Assembly (NCBI GenBank): GCA_902806575.1 | Contig: CADCXD010000004.1 | Coordinates: forward strand, 2,976,001-3,040,000 | Length of the DNA: 64,000 nucleotides | Origin: Jackrogersella multiformis | Taxonomy: Eukaryota > Ascomycota > Sordariomycetes > Xylariales > Hypoxylaceae | Direction of reading: 5' to 3' | Part shown: in pieces, positions 24,248 to 33,130 of the stretch | Numbering within the stretch: the first letter of the stretch is position 1 | How the letters are laid out: each line of letters starts with the position of its first letter | Notes under the pieces: generated by a model | The model's input: the letters and a program-made list of their open reading frames with translations, nothing else | The model's database searches: none | Told to the model about the DNA's origin: nothing | Position numbers and translations under genes: made by a program

Positions 24248-25177
24248 TTACTGGTTGGCCAGCTTGATGGCCTCGGCCTCCTGGCGGGCGAGAGCCAGCA
24301 TGCGCTCCTCGCGCCTCTTGTCGTCGAGGAACTTCTTGACGATGGCCCTGTCGACGGCGGCCTTCTCGGCGAGGTCGTCGAGCTGGCGCATCTCCATCTC
24401 CTCGTCGGGGGTGACGGCGACGGGGGTGGCGCCGGTCTTGGCCATGAACTCGGACAGGATCTCGTCCGAGTGCACGTTCTTCATGTTGATGGTGACGACG
24501 CGCTCGCCCTCCTCGGGCTCCGGCGCCGGGTACTCGTTCTCGATGCTCGAGCGCGGCTGCTGCGCCAGCGGCAGTGCGCTCATCTTGCTGGCCAGGGCCA
24601 GGGGCGTGGCGGAGGCGAGCGTGGCTTGTCGGAAGTAGATGGACAGCTTGGCCGGCGCCGTCTGGTCCTCCGTCCGGTTCACCAGCATCGGGATTGCCGG
24701 GTTCCAGAATTTGAGACGCGGGAGGCAGATCTTCCAGAATTTCCTGCGGTCGGGGAAGAGAGAGATGATGGTTAGTCGCTTGATGTTTCTCAATTGGGGA
24801 TTGGTTTCTCTGGTATATAATTGGCAGAGCCGCATACCTGGGCCCCAAGTGTCCGTCATTCCACTTGATTGCGAAGTCCAAATGTATCCTCGTGATCTCA
24901 GGCGGTAATATTGCTGCTCCTGGGCCATGCCGTAGTGCCAATAGCTAGAATGATACCCGTATCAGATCGTACATCTCTTACTAGGATTGGCTATGGGCCT
25001 TACCCTCTATATCCGTGTGTTAGCAGTGGACTTTATATAGCGACATGTTCATTGAGTAGTAGCCTTGGAATAGAGAAAGAGAAATTGAGATAGGGAATAA
25101 GTATAGGAAAATAGAAAAATAGAGAAAGAATAGCTTACGGATTGTAATACGTGCATCCGCTTTCCTGGGTTCACCAT
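24248..25177 (-). CDS. MRP49: Mitochondrial large ribosomal subunit protein mL61 (MRP49, L51/S25/CI-B8 fold)
   Basis: Three exons, 25177-25139, 24944-24838 and 24743-24248, give 213 residues. The first exon encodes only 13 residues (MVNPGKRMHVLQS) and is separated by a 194-nt intron. The join yields the family's hallmark RHGPGAAILPPEITRIHLDF followed by GHLGPRKFW, with R-K at the second junction (AG|G), then CLPRLKFWNPAIPMLVNR. These are the thioredoxin-like L51/S25/CI-B8 domain motifs shared with NDUFA2. The C-terminal 80 residues are an Ala/Glu/Arg-rich helical extension. The protein should act in the mitochondrial ribosome. The start was chosen because only this exon gives the family N-terminus; the longest open frame at 24928 starts inside intron or wrong-frame sequence. 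Confidence 0.85.
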
Positions 25178-26069
25178 CTTGACGACCCTCCTCCGAGCTT
25201 GCTTGGCTCGTGTTCAAGTTTTCAATCTGGCTGGCGCGAAGTCGAAATTGTAGGATAAATGACCAGACGATTGAAGGTGATCGCATGTGCATTGAAATTT
25301 CGGGGACCCCTGTTTAAATGATACGGGCCGAAGATATTCCGATGCAATCTACGGGACTATCGTTATAGTGGGTATAAGCCCCTATTTATTATACACCATA
25401 AGTTGTTCGCAACCCCCTTTACGAAATGTGAGAGCTCAACCGTGTTCTCTAGTTCGACGAATACATGAGTGGCATATCACTTTTTATCATAAGGTACCTA
25501 CCTAGGTAGGTGTACGAGAAAATATATATACATTTCAATATCACTGCTTCATCGCTGGGGCACTAGTTTGGGCAGCTCATGAATAGAGCACTGCGAAACG
25601 GAATATGTGAACCCATACTACAAAGAAAAATATGCCACGTCATATTGAAACAGATGTTACACTCGGCTTTTCAAACGTATACTGCCATCTTCTTTGTGCT
25701 GCCATAACACTCAAACTTGCCCCTGTAATACAGTAGAATTTGACAACATTTAGGTTACACATTTTGAGGGATACGATATGTAGTTTGTTTGTTAAAAATG
25801 ATAGATCTATTGAAATATATGGTACAGTTGTGCTCGTTTAATGGTTTCAACCTTGTACAATTCACCGGATGAGTTGTGCAACTTGAACAACACGTTGAAC
25901 AACTCAGAGTTGGATTCTGGGGTGATCGCTGTTCATAGACTATAATAATACAATATATACATATATAATAGTATATCCTGAAATATACAATCTCCCTAGC
26001 TATTATACCAGGTCACCACTCGTTGTAATCATCGTCGTTTACTTCTCTGCTACCAGAGAGCGTACCAAA
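25178..26069. other. AT-rich divergent spacer
   Basis: About 890 bp between the starts of mL61 (-) and the deaminase-fold gene (+). It contains one exact TACCTAGGTA palindrome at 25499-25508. No open frame worth calling. Confidence 0.55.
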
Positions 26070-27872
26070 ATGTCATCAGACGAACATGAACCCCTGAATG
26101 ATGCCCTTGCCATATTACAAAGAATGAATGATCACCCTCAAGATATATTTAACTTTTCTGAGCAGGTCTGTGACAAGGTGTTCTACTCAAACGCTTTCGT
26201 CCTCAATTTTCGTCAGCCACATCATCCTGAGGCTCACCACCCAGGCATACAATCCCAACAAGATCTCCAGGGAGACCTGCCACGAAACGTTGGACTGCTG
26301 GTAGAGGACGAAGCAAATAACGACACAAGAGAACACCTGGGCAAGAATCTCCTCGATTCTTTCGCCCTACTTTTTGCCCAACCGGGTGGCACAGGGGTCG
26401 CCGCAACTGCCATGGAGTGGAGTGAGAAAGATCCGGGCATCTATATCCTCCATGTGTCTAGGAACTATCTTGCGTACTGTTCAATCGATAATTTTGCCCG
26501 TAACATCGAAAAGTGGTTCTCGGCTAAAATCTCACATGGAAGTCTAGAGCGTCCTGATGGAAGAAAGGTCGATAAAGCGAGCCGTCAGGATAGCCTGTGG
26601 GATGGTATACTTCGAAATTGTTTCCCGAGCATTTGCAAATCCATCTCTGAGTGCAGGCGTGGCAAAGAAAACATGAAGAGAAAGTTTTTGGAAACACAGA
26701 GATGGATCAAGGAAAAGGTTCACTTGCCAACAGAGGTTCGATCATCTGGAGTTCAACAGAGGGTATTTACCATCATGAGCTCATTGGGAACATTCTTTTC
26801 GAGTGACCTCGATCCCGGTAGAATAGATCGCACGAGGGTATGGAAGAATGGAGATGCCACACATGGCATTCGACACTCGGAATTGGCAACCCCAAAGCTT
26901 CTGGGTTTTCTGAATCGCATTACAAAGCTATGTTTCGAGTTGGTGGAGTCTCATAGTATATCTGTGAGAAAATTGTTCGACGAGTTGGACATAACACTCG
27001 AAAAACGCTTGAGTGGGAGCCTTGGAAAGTCCGAGAAGGATAAGCTGAAGACGACACAGAGAGTATTGAAGAAGCTTCGACAACTGATATACACAATCGC
27101 AAACTACCCTCGAGCTTGGTACGATATCGAACGTTTTAGACTCCACCATAGCCAGGATGCTCTAAAAATAATATTTGAACATGGCCCAGGCCGCACAAGA
27201 ATAAGTCATTGTACGCTGAACTTGGATATTCTTTCCAAAAAAGTAATCGAAATGGGGACTATAAGCGAGCAAGAAGCAAGCTTGATGATTAACGGCTATG
27301 GAAGATACACAGTTCTTCAAGCTATCCAGAATAATCATACCGAACTCTGTCCTGGCTGTCTATACTCCTTAGGCATGGCAGAGCTATTGGACTCTCCACA
27401 GAAAGTGCAGGATCAACTATATCCCTGGGTACGGCCTATACTGGAGGAAGTGAAAGGGAGTAATTGGGTCCGCATTTCGCAACACTGCGAGATGAAAATG
27501 CTAGAGTTCATATTGACGCGCGGCAGTTCGAATTTCTTCGACTACATAGGATGCAACAAATGCCCTTGCTGGCTTTGCCATCATGTTATAGTCAACATGG
27601 CCTCTAACTTTAGGATGAGGAAATCTCACCTGAAGCTATACCCACTGTGGTGGCCTCCATCGTTTCAAGAGTCTCCACAATACCAGTCACGGTTCCTCGG
27701 AGTGCTTCAATTTTTGGATGAGGAGATGGGAAGGCTAGTGAAATCGACAAACAAGAAACAACAGGGGCTTAGCAAGACTGGAACTGATTGTCCTGATCTT
27801 GAAGAAACCTTTTTGTCGCCGAGAACTAAGCTGATGCGTCAACTTGATTCCAAAGGACATACAACACGCTAA
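26070..27872 (+). CDS. OTT_1508-like deaminase-fold protein
   Basis: A single uninterrupted exon encodes 600 residues. The C-terminal third carries a zinc-deaminase signature: H472-C-E474 in QHCEMKML, then after 26 residues C500-W-L-C503 in GCNKCPCWLC, preceded by YIG. This H-x-E ... P-C-x-x-C pattern, with YIGCxK before the cysteines, matches the OTT_1508-like branch of the nucleic-acid/nucleotide deaminase superfamily, which has members in bacteria and fungi. The N-terminal 440 residues are helical-looking and not recognised. No signal peptide or membrane segment is seen. Substrate unknown: a base in nucleic acid, a free nucleotide, or a modified molecule. All four predicted zinc/catalytic residues are present, so it could be active. 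The gene lies alone in gene-poor sequence with a 2EXR gene converging on it, a setting that suggests accessory DNA. Family assignment is by motif memory. Confidence 0.72.
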   Translation: MSSDEHEPLNDALAILQRMNDHPQDIFNFSEQVCDKVFYSNAFVLNFRQPHHPEAHHPGIQSQQDLQGDLPRNVGLLVEDEANNDTREHLGKNLLDSFALLFAQPGGTGVAATAMEWSEKDPGIYILHVSRNYLAYCSIDNFARNIEKWFSAKISHGSLERPDGRKVDKASRQDSLWDGILRNCFPSICKSISECRRGKENMKRKFLETQRWIKEKVHLPTEVRSSGVQQRVFTIMSSLGTFFSSDLDPGRIDRTRVWKNGDATHGIRHSELATPKLLGFLNRITKLCFELVESHSISVRKLFDELDITLEKRLSGSLGKSEKDKLKTTQRVLKKLRQLIYTIANYPRAWYDIERFRLHHSQDALKIIFEHGPGRTRISHCTLNLDILSKKVIEMGTISEQEASLMINGYGRYTVLQAIQNNHTELCPGCLYSLGMAELLDSPQKVQDQLYPWVRPILEEVKGSNWVRISQHCEMKMLEFILTRGSSNFFDYIGCNKCPCWLCHHVIVNMASNFRMRKSHLKLYPLWWPPSFQESPQYQSRFLGVLQFLDEEMGRLVKSTNKKQQGLSKTGTDCPDLEETFLSPRTKLMRQLDSKGHTTR

Positions 27873-28541
27873 GTTGAATAACGCTATCAGGAGTAGGGGT
27901 ATTTGACACTTTACATGATATCAAAAAAAGATTTCATTTACATTTATTCTAGAAATAAAATTTTGATTTATCTCATTGCATTCCCGTATGACCCCTAAAT
28001 AGATGTGCTAAGTGGATGTCTATTGTGTTTACCCCTGAGCTGAAAACCTATATCAGGTAGTTAAAATAACGGCTACCAGCTTGTTTAAATATTGAGTATA
28101 GACTTAGATAGATACGGAATGTTAAGTTTATCATAGTCGTGAGATGTGACATTTGAATTTTGCAAGATCCCATCAGGGGTAGCAAGCTATTAATTGTTGA
28201 GTATGGTTATGGCGAAGGGAGAATACGTATCCTCTAGATTCCGGAGAGCTGCTGCGCTTCACGTAAAGTACAGTTCATATGCATTGGGGTACGTAGTAAT
28301 TTATTGGCAGGCTATAGATCTTGATATGGATGAGTTTGGCCATGTCTAGACTTATGACGCCAAGTTTTTGTGCATCTCATAGCTAACGAAATGCGCATCC
28401 ATACTATGCTATTGAGAAATGTCCTAGTTGGACGCTTTTCCCTAGCGGTCCAAGTTCCAATATATCACTTCAGTGCTCGCTGTTTACCCGGCAATCAGCG
28501 TTGACATCCTCCTGCCCGCTCTTAGAGATCATACGCTCATC
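27873..28541. other. AT-rich spacer, 3' ends of two convergent genes
   Basis: About 670 bp without coding potential. It holds A/T runs near 27925-27965, possibly polyadenylation signals of the deaminase-fold gene. Confidence 0.5.
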
Positions 28542-29330
28542 TTAATCTCTTAACTTGAGCATGCGGCGAACTAGGTCTTCCACATCTTTAAACTGCTCCT
28601 CGTTACCTATGTAGTGTTTCAAGGCCCTCTGGAACTCTGGGAGCGCAAATATATCCTCCCCGTCCCGTTTCAGAATCATGCTAACGTCCAGAACGGGGCC
28701 CATCTCATAGTAGAGCATCCCCTCCTCACAAGTTTTCGCGACAAATAAGTCAAAATCCCTTTTTGATTCGTAGAATATCACAGCTCGATCTTTTGCCTGG
28801 TAGGGGAAGCTGGACGGGTAGTCGTTCTCGTAATCAGGGTGTATTATGGTTAGTCTGCGCTGCACGCTGTCGTAATCTTCAGCACTCATGGACTTTGTGG
28901 CAAAGCGGTCTAGTATTTCGTACTCGACAGAGAGAGAGCGAAGCTCTGATCGGTCTAGCTATTTTCCAGGGTCATTGAGGCCATTCGCGAATATATCCCA
29001 GTCGAGGCTCACACGCAATACTCCAGCGGATGGTCCTAGATGAGCCTCATCTAGCACTTCATGAGGCGACCTTTCAATTCTATATAACCATGTGTCCGGG
29101 GTGCGATAGATGTCAACGGTAAGGTTGTAAAAAGCCTTAGCTAGCTCGCGGCTCTCGCGGTTGACAGATAGGAAAGGCGAGATAAGTCGTCTAAAGGGGT
29201 AAACCGTGCGATAGTATATATCTAGGAGTAATATGCGCTTTTCAGAGTCCTGATTCATAGCTTCTTCCCAGATTTGTAAACGTAGCTCAGTAGGGAGGCT
29301 GGAAAAGTTAGGATGCTGAAGTTGTGCCAT
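28542..29330 (-). CDS. 2EXR-domain protein, with in-frame stop or 54-nt intron
   Basis: The N-terminal part (29330-28959) starts FSSLPTELRLQIWEEAM, the 2EXR/F-box-like opening common in fungal gene families, followed by SVNRESRELAKAFYN. It ends at TAG (28961-28959). The same frame continues without further stops to 28542 and reads like the rest of the family, with an ATG at 28889. Two models fit. In one, a 54-nt intron (GTGAGC...ATAG) removes the stop and keeps the frame. In the other, the stop is real and the gene is broken or read through. The intron would delete VSLDWDIFANGL, which itself resembles 2EXR sequence, so the second model cannot be dismissed. The product would be about 240-260 residues, function unknown. 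2EXR genes are often numerous and fast-evolving in fungi. Confidence 0.55.
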
Positions 29331-29842
29331 TGTGTGGGAAGCTTGATTGAGTCTCCATGCGGTTTGGGTAATGAAGCGAGATGAGTGTAAACCAAGCGGG
29401 ACGGGGTACTGGGTCTTATATACATTTCTAAAGTTCCTAGGACGCCTATGGATTGTTCAAATATCCTCAATAGTTTGCCTTATGTTTTGTGACATATCCT
29501 AGGTAACCAGGCGAACGTACATCATTCCTAGGTAATCATTCTTGATATGAAATAAATGAAACGGCCATGGCAACCTGTTGAGTCCCTGAAGCCTGAGGAA
29601 GAACGCATGGTTCCCGATGAAATGCAAGAAAGGTTCTTGCCTCATATCTCACTTCTGGTTTGAGAATTACTCATTATTCAAACCCAAAAGTGGTCATGGA
29701 TATCGGCTGATCACATGCAAGGTTAATATGACTGTAGCGAATCTCTTGTTGTTTGTTGCTCAAAGCGTTTAGGTTATATACTACATCGTGATAGTCCAAC
29801 TGCTAACTCAACCGATGTCTGTAATTAAACATAGGGATACAC
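29331..29842. other. Spacer between 2EXR gene and COX12
   Basis: About 510 bp containing the promoter of the 2EXR gene and the 3' end of COX12 (both minus strand). Nothing else is seen. Confidence 0.5.
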
Positions 29843-30421
29843 CTAAGCATCTAACTTGGCTGGGAAATTTCCGGCCTCTGTTGTGTGTTAGCTTCGATCA
29901 CTGCGCTTGACGGCATATTACTAACCTCTCTGCTCATCCCATCGTTGATACCATCCACTGGGGCAAAGAGATCGGTACGCAAGTAGGAACTGAGACCGTT
30001 AATATATACATTCCGTACGTAAGAGCGTAAGAGCTAGCTTGGAGGTGGTGGCCGTACCTGTCGGCATGGGGCAAAGTCCTCGCCCTTGGCGTTGATGCAC
30101 TTGTGGTAATCGACGTAGTTTTGCCAGCAGTGCTTGGTCTGGTTCTGGTTGGGGAATCGAGCGTCGACACCTAGACGGGTGCGGGTCAGAGGGTTGCGGT
30201 CATTCAATGTTCTAATATCGTCGCTTCGTCGTCGTTTTGTTCGGAATACCTAGGTAGGAAGAGAAAAGGGCTTCTTACCAGCTAAATCGCAACATTAGTT
30301 AGTTAACTGACAGAACTCGGGGGAAAGGATGATGATGATGGCGATGGTCTGAGTGGTTTCGGATGGGAAACTTACCAGTGACAAACTTGAATGGCTTCGT
30401 TACACGTTCATCGTCAGACAT
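29843..30421 (-). CDS. COX12: Cytochrome c oxidase subunit VIb (COX12), five exons including a 3-nt micro-exon
   Basis: Exons 30421-30376, 30281-30279, 30170-30058, 29989-29926 and 29877-29843 give 86 residues. The protein starts MSDDERVTKPFKFVTAG, then VDARFPNQNQTKHCWQNY. It has the twin cysteine pattern of the family: CX9C (HCWQ...HKC) and CX10C (PCRQ...SLC), which form the disulfide-linked helices exposed to the intermembrane space. COX12 stabilises dimeric complex IV. The second exon is just CTG, between ATTTAG and GTAAGA; it supplies the Ala of VTAG. Skipping it would also keep the frame (VTG), so it needs proof. The other introns have standard ends, and the last acceptor (ACAACAG) restores REAGNFPAKLDA. 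It is head-to-head with a B12D-like gene. Confidence 0.85.
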
Positions 30422-30921
30422 TTTGGCGATTTGGCGATTTAGTTTGCGATAAGTATGATGTTGGCGGGCTCAATGGCAATCGGGCAAATTGGTTGATCAA
30501 AAGTGGTGATGTATTTACTAGATCGAGATTATGGAGATAATGAGATTATGAGTGCGAATATTGCACCGCAGCTTTTAGAAGGAGCTCTCGGGCCATGCGA
30601 TTCTTGCCGTTGCCGAATCGAATCATGGAGCGTTATTTTAGTTGCCTCAGGCTTTGGTGGCATGATATAGTGGACGCTTGAGGGAAAGAGAACCCCACGA
30701 GAGCCCCACTACGCTTATTTTCGACATTTTTACTGGTCGTGGCTTGACCCAAGTTACCGAAGCTCTTCACACCCCCCCCAACCTAACCAAAACCTTCCAA
30801 TTCCAATAAACTGCGTACTACGTACAGAGACAAATTCCACCTTTCGACAGCTGAAGCTAACAAGTTTCAATTTAACTCCATCTTCAGCATACCTGCACAA
30901 GCCTCCCCTCAGTCCATCGAA
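30422..30921. promoter_or_regulatory. Shared promoter region, COX12 and B12D-like
   Basis: A 500-bp spacer between two divergent start codons, both for small putative mitochondrial inner-membrane proteins. It has a C run near 30771-30780. A shared control region is inferred from layout only. Confidence 0.45.
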
Positions 30922-31454
30922 ATGTATGCTACGCGATCTTTGAGAATGCTGCCCACGAGGCGCATGATGTCCCCTATTCCCGTGAGGCCTCTCTGCTTTT
31001 CCCTCTGCATCTACCTGTGTAGGTATCTAGGTAGGTATGACGTTTGCTAACGACCATATCAGAAAGAAGACCAGAGCGGTACGTTACGATTTCGACCATC
31101 GCAAACCATTGACGATTAAAACACATGTCTTGTGCTCCCGAGAGCATCCTAGTAGAATATCATCATGATAAAAGAATTGAACATTGACGGATGCACAGCA
31201 CACACCATCTCCCAGCGCCTGCGAAAGTTGCGACAAATTCCGGCAGAGTTGATCCCGCTTGGTTAGTCTATATCTCTACGATCCAAGTTATATATGAGAA
31301 TGGGACGGGTCATATGCTGATTATACGACTAGGTGTTGTCGTTGTTTTCGCCCTCTTTGCTGCCGGCTACTCGAGCTACCGCAAGTTCGCCGTAGACAAG
31401 AACCTCCGACTCCAACGCCAAAACCGCAAGGACAACGTCCACGAGGAACATTAA
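30922..31454 (+). CDS. B12D/MLRQ-like small mitochondrial membrane protein
   Basis: Four exons: 30922-30981, 31063-31078, 31199-31261 and 31333-31454, total 86 residues. Exon 2 is only 16 nt. The spliced protein has a basic N-terminus (MYATRSLRMLPTRRMM) suited to mitochondrial import, then HTISQRLRKLRQIPAELIPLG, one hydrophobic helix (VVVVFALFAAGYSSY, about residues 48-62) and a basic tail with VDKNLRLQRQNR. The plan of P-x-E-x-x-P-L, one helix and a D-x-x-L/V-R tail is like B12D / NADH-dehydrogenase MLRQ-subunit proteins. Similarity is by eye. A continuous ORF from 31191 overlaps exon 4 but its N-terminal part lies in another frame and does not look like this family. The role may be in respiratory complexes, uncertain. 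Confidence 0.6.
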
Positions 31455-31730
31455 GTAAAGCCGTCATGGCACAGATGTGGAATCGGAATTTCGGAATTTG
31501 GTCGGTCGAAGCAAGCTCACCAGGGGAGGGCGCAAATATTTTAAAGAAGCATAGCAGTGTACATGTAGCCACCGAAGGTGGATATATCAAATACGGGAGG
31601 TCGAGCGCGGTATAGACATCAGTCGCAAGCTCCTATCTTAAACACTTCTTTTTGTGTACCTCATGATAACCCTTTCCCAACGCCAACGCTATGCGAGAAA
31701 GTCCAAGTAGTAAATCTCATGAGTGATTCC

Positions 31731-32250
31731 TCATTCCGGCTTTGGTCCAGCAACATCAAGTCCTTCCAGTCCTTGCATGGGGTCTTCCGGTCTATCGTCG
31801 TCTATACCCCCTTTAGGTACAGCAGCAGCAGAAGGGTCTTCTTCACCGAGAGCATGCTCGGCAAGCCAGCCATCCTATTTCACTTGTCAATAAATAGTTA
31901 TAGAGTAACATAATCGAGAATCACTTTACCTGTTCCCAAATTGCTCTCTTGCCGCCCAGTCCCTCCTCTGTGCTCTTAGGAGGCTTGGCCGCCGAGACTT
32001 TTAACACTCTACCGAACAACTCTGACTGATCCATGTTGTCGATTGCTTCTTTGGCGTCTTCGGCATCCTCATACTCTACATACGCGAAACCTCTGTGCGG
32101 CTCAGTTGCGTTTGGCGCATCGTTCTTGGGCAGAGTTACGTCTGTGATTTCGCCGAAGGGGATGAAAGCATCGTGAAGGTTTCTGGTGGTGACCACAGAG
32201 GCCAAACCTCCGACGTACACCGTAGCTTTCCAACGGGCCGCGTCTGTCAT
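31731..32250 (-). CDS. RRM RNA-binding protein (CYP33/PPIE-type RRM)
   Basis: Exons 32250-31930 and 31874-31731, intron 55 nt, giving 154 residues. One RRM covers about residues 8-88 with RNP2 VYVGGL and RNP1 RGFAYVEY, followed by LKVSAAKP. The layout of N-terminal WKATVYVGGLA and the LFGRVLKV end is close to the RRM of the spliceosomal cyclophilin PPIE/Cyp33, but no cyclophilin domain follows. The C-terminal exon adds an acidic, Pro/Gly tail ending DVAGPKPE. It probably acts in pre-mRNA processing; that is inference from the RRM type. Confidence 0.8.
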
Positions 32251-33130
32251 GATGTGTCTTGGCCCTAGGTCTGTAGTTGGGTTTGTCTGCGACCTTTTAC
32301 TTTATAGACAAGGTGCGTTGGCGTGAGCTCTAAGATCTGGCGAATAATATGCAACTGACAGGAATTCGGGTGTGTGGCTGACTGAAATAAATTGCGGCAA
32401 AGAAGTTTAACGTTGAAGTTCACTCATGCATAAAGCAGGAATATTCAATTAAGACATATATACCTTTGTAATTATGACAAACTTATTGCTTTACATTTTT
32501 ACAATTTTAGTGTTCTTATGTAATTCCAATAAATTATTTTTATATTATACATTCCCCAACACTCAAAGTCTCGATGTGAATAACGTCTGATAATAAACCT
32601 TGTGCAGCTCGTGTAGTTAGATACCTAGGTACAGCTTTTACTTCTTAAATATCGAGTATTACATAAGCATGGGCAACCATCGGCATTGAATACTGGGAAG
32701 GTTAGGTTATTTTGTAAGTTATTATCACGTGCAAGACTAGGTAGAGGCAGAAGTGGCAGGGTGCCAGGAGTGGCTGGTGCGATCCACTCAAGCAAAGGGA
32801 ACAGATTGTGTACACCTGTACACGATCTGGATTTAGTTACTGTGAGCTCATGCGCCCACATCTATCTGCCAAGTTGCAACATCCATACTACCTAATACCT
32901 ACCTGGGTAATGAATTGGCATGTTTTTACCTTTCTAGTCTAGGGAGCCAGCCAGCAAACATACATTTCCATATCTCGAGCCATTGCCAACATTCCTAGCT
33001 GGCCTAGAGAGCTCAATGCTAGTTGGCTTTTCAAGCTGATCCTCCTCACCTCCCTCCATTCCACCCATCTCATCTGACCGACTCTGACCACACCCTACAC
33101 TGGACTTGCCCTCAACGTGGTAAAGTCAAC
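32251..33130. other. Divergent spacer between RRM gene and SEC31
   Basis: 880 bp of mainly AT-rich sequence, with one TACCTAGGTA palindrome at 32622-32631. Probably both promoters. No gene is seen. Confidence 0.5.
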
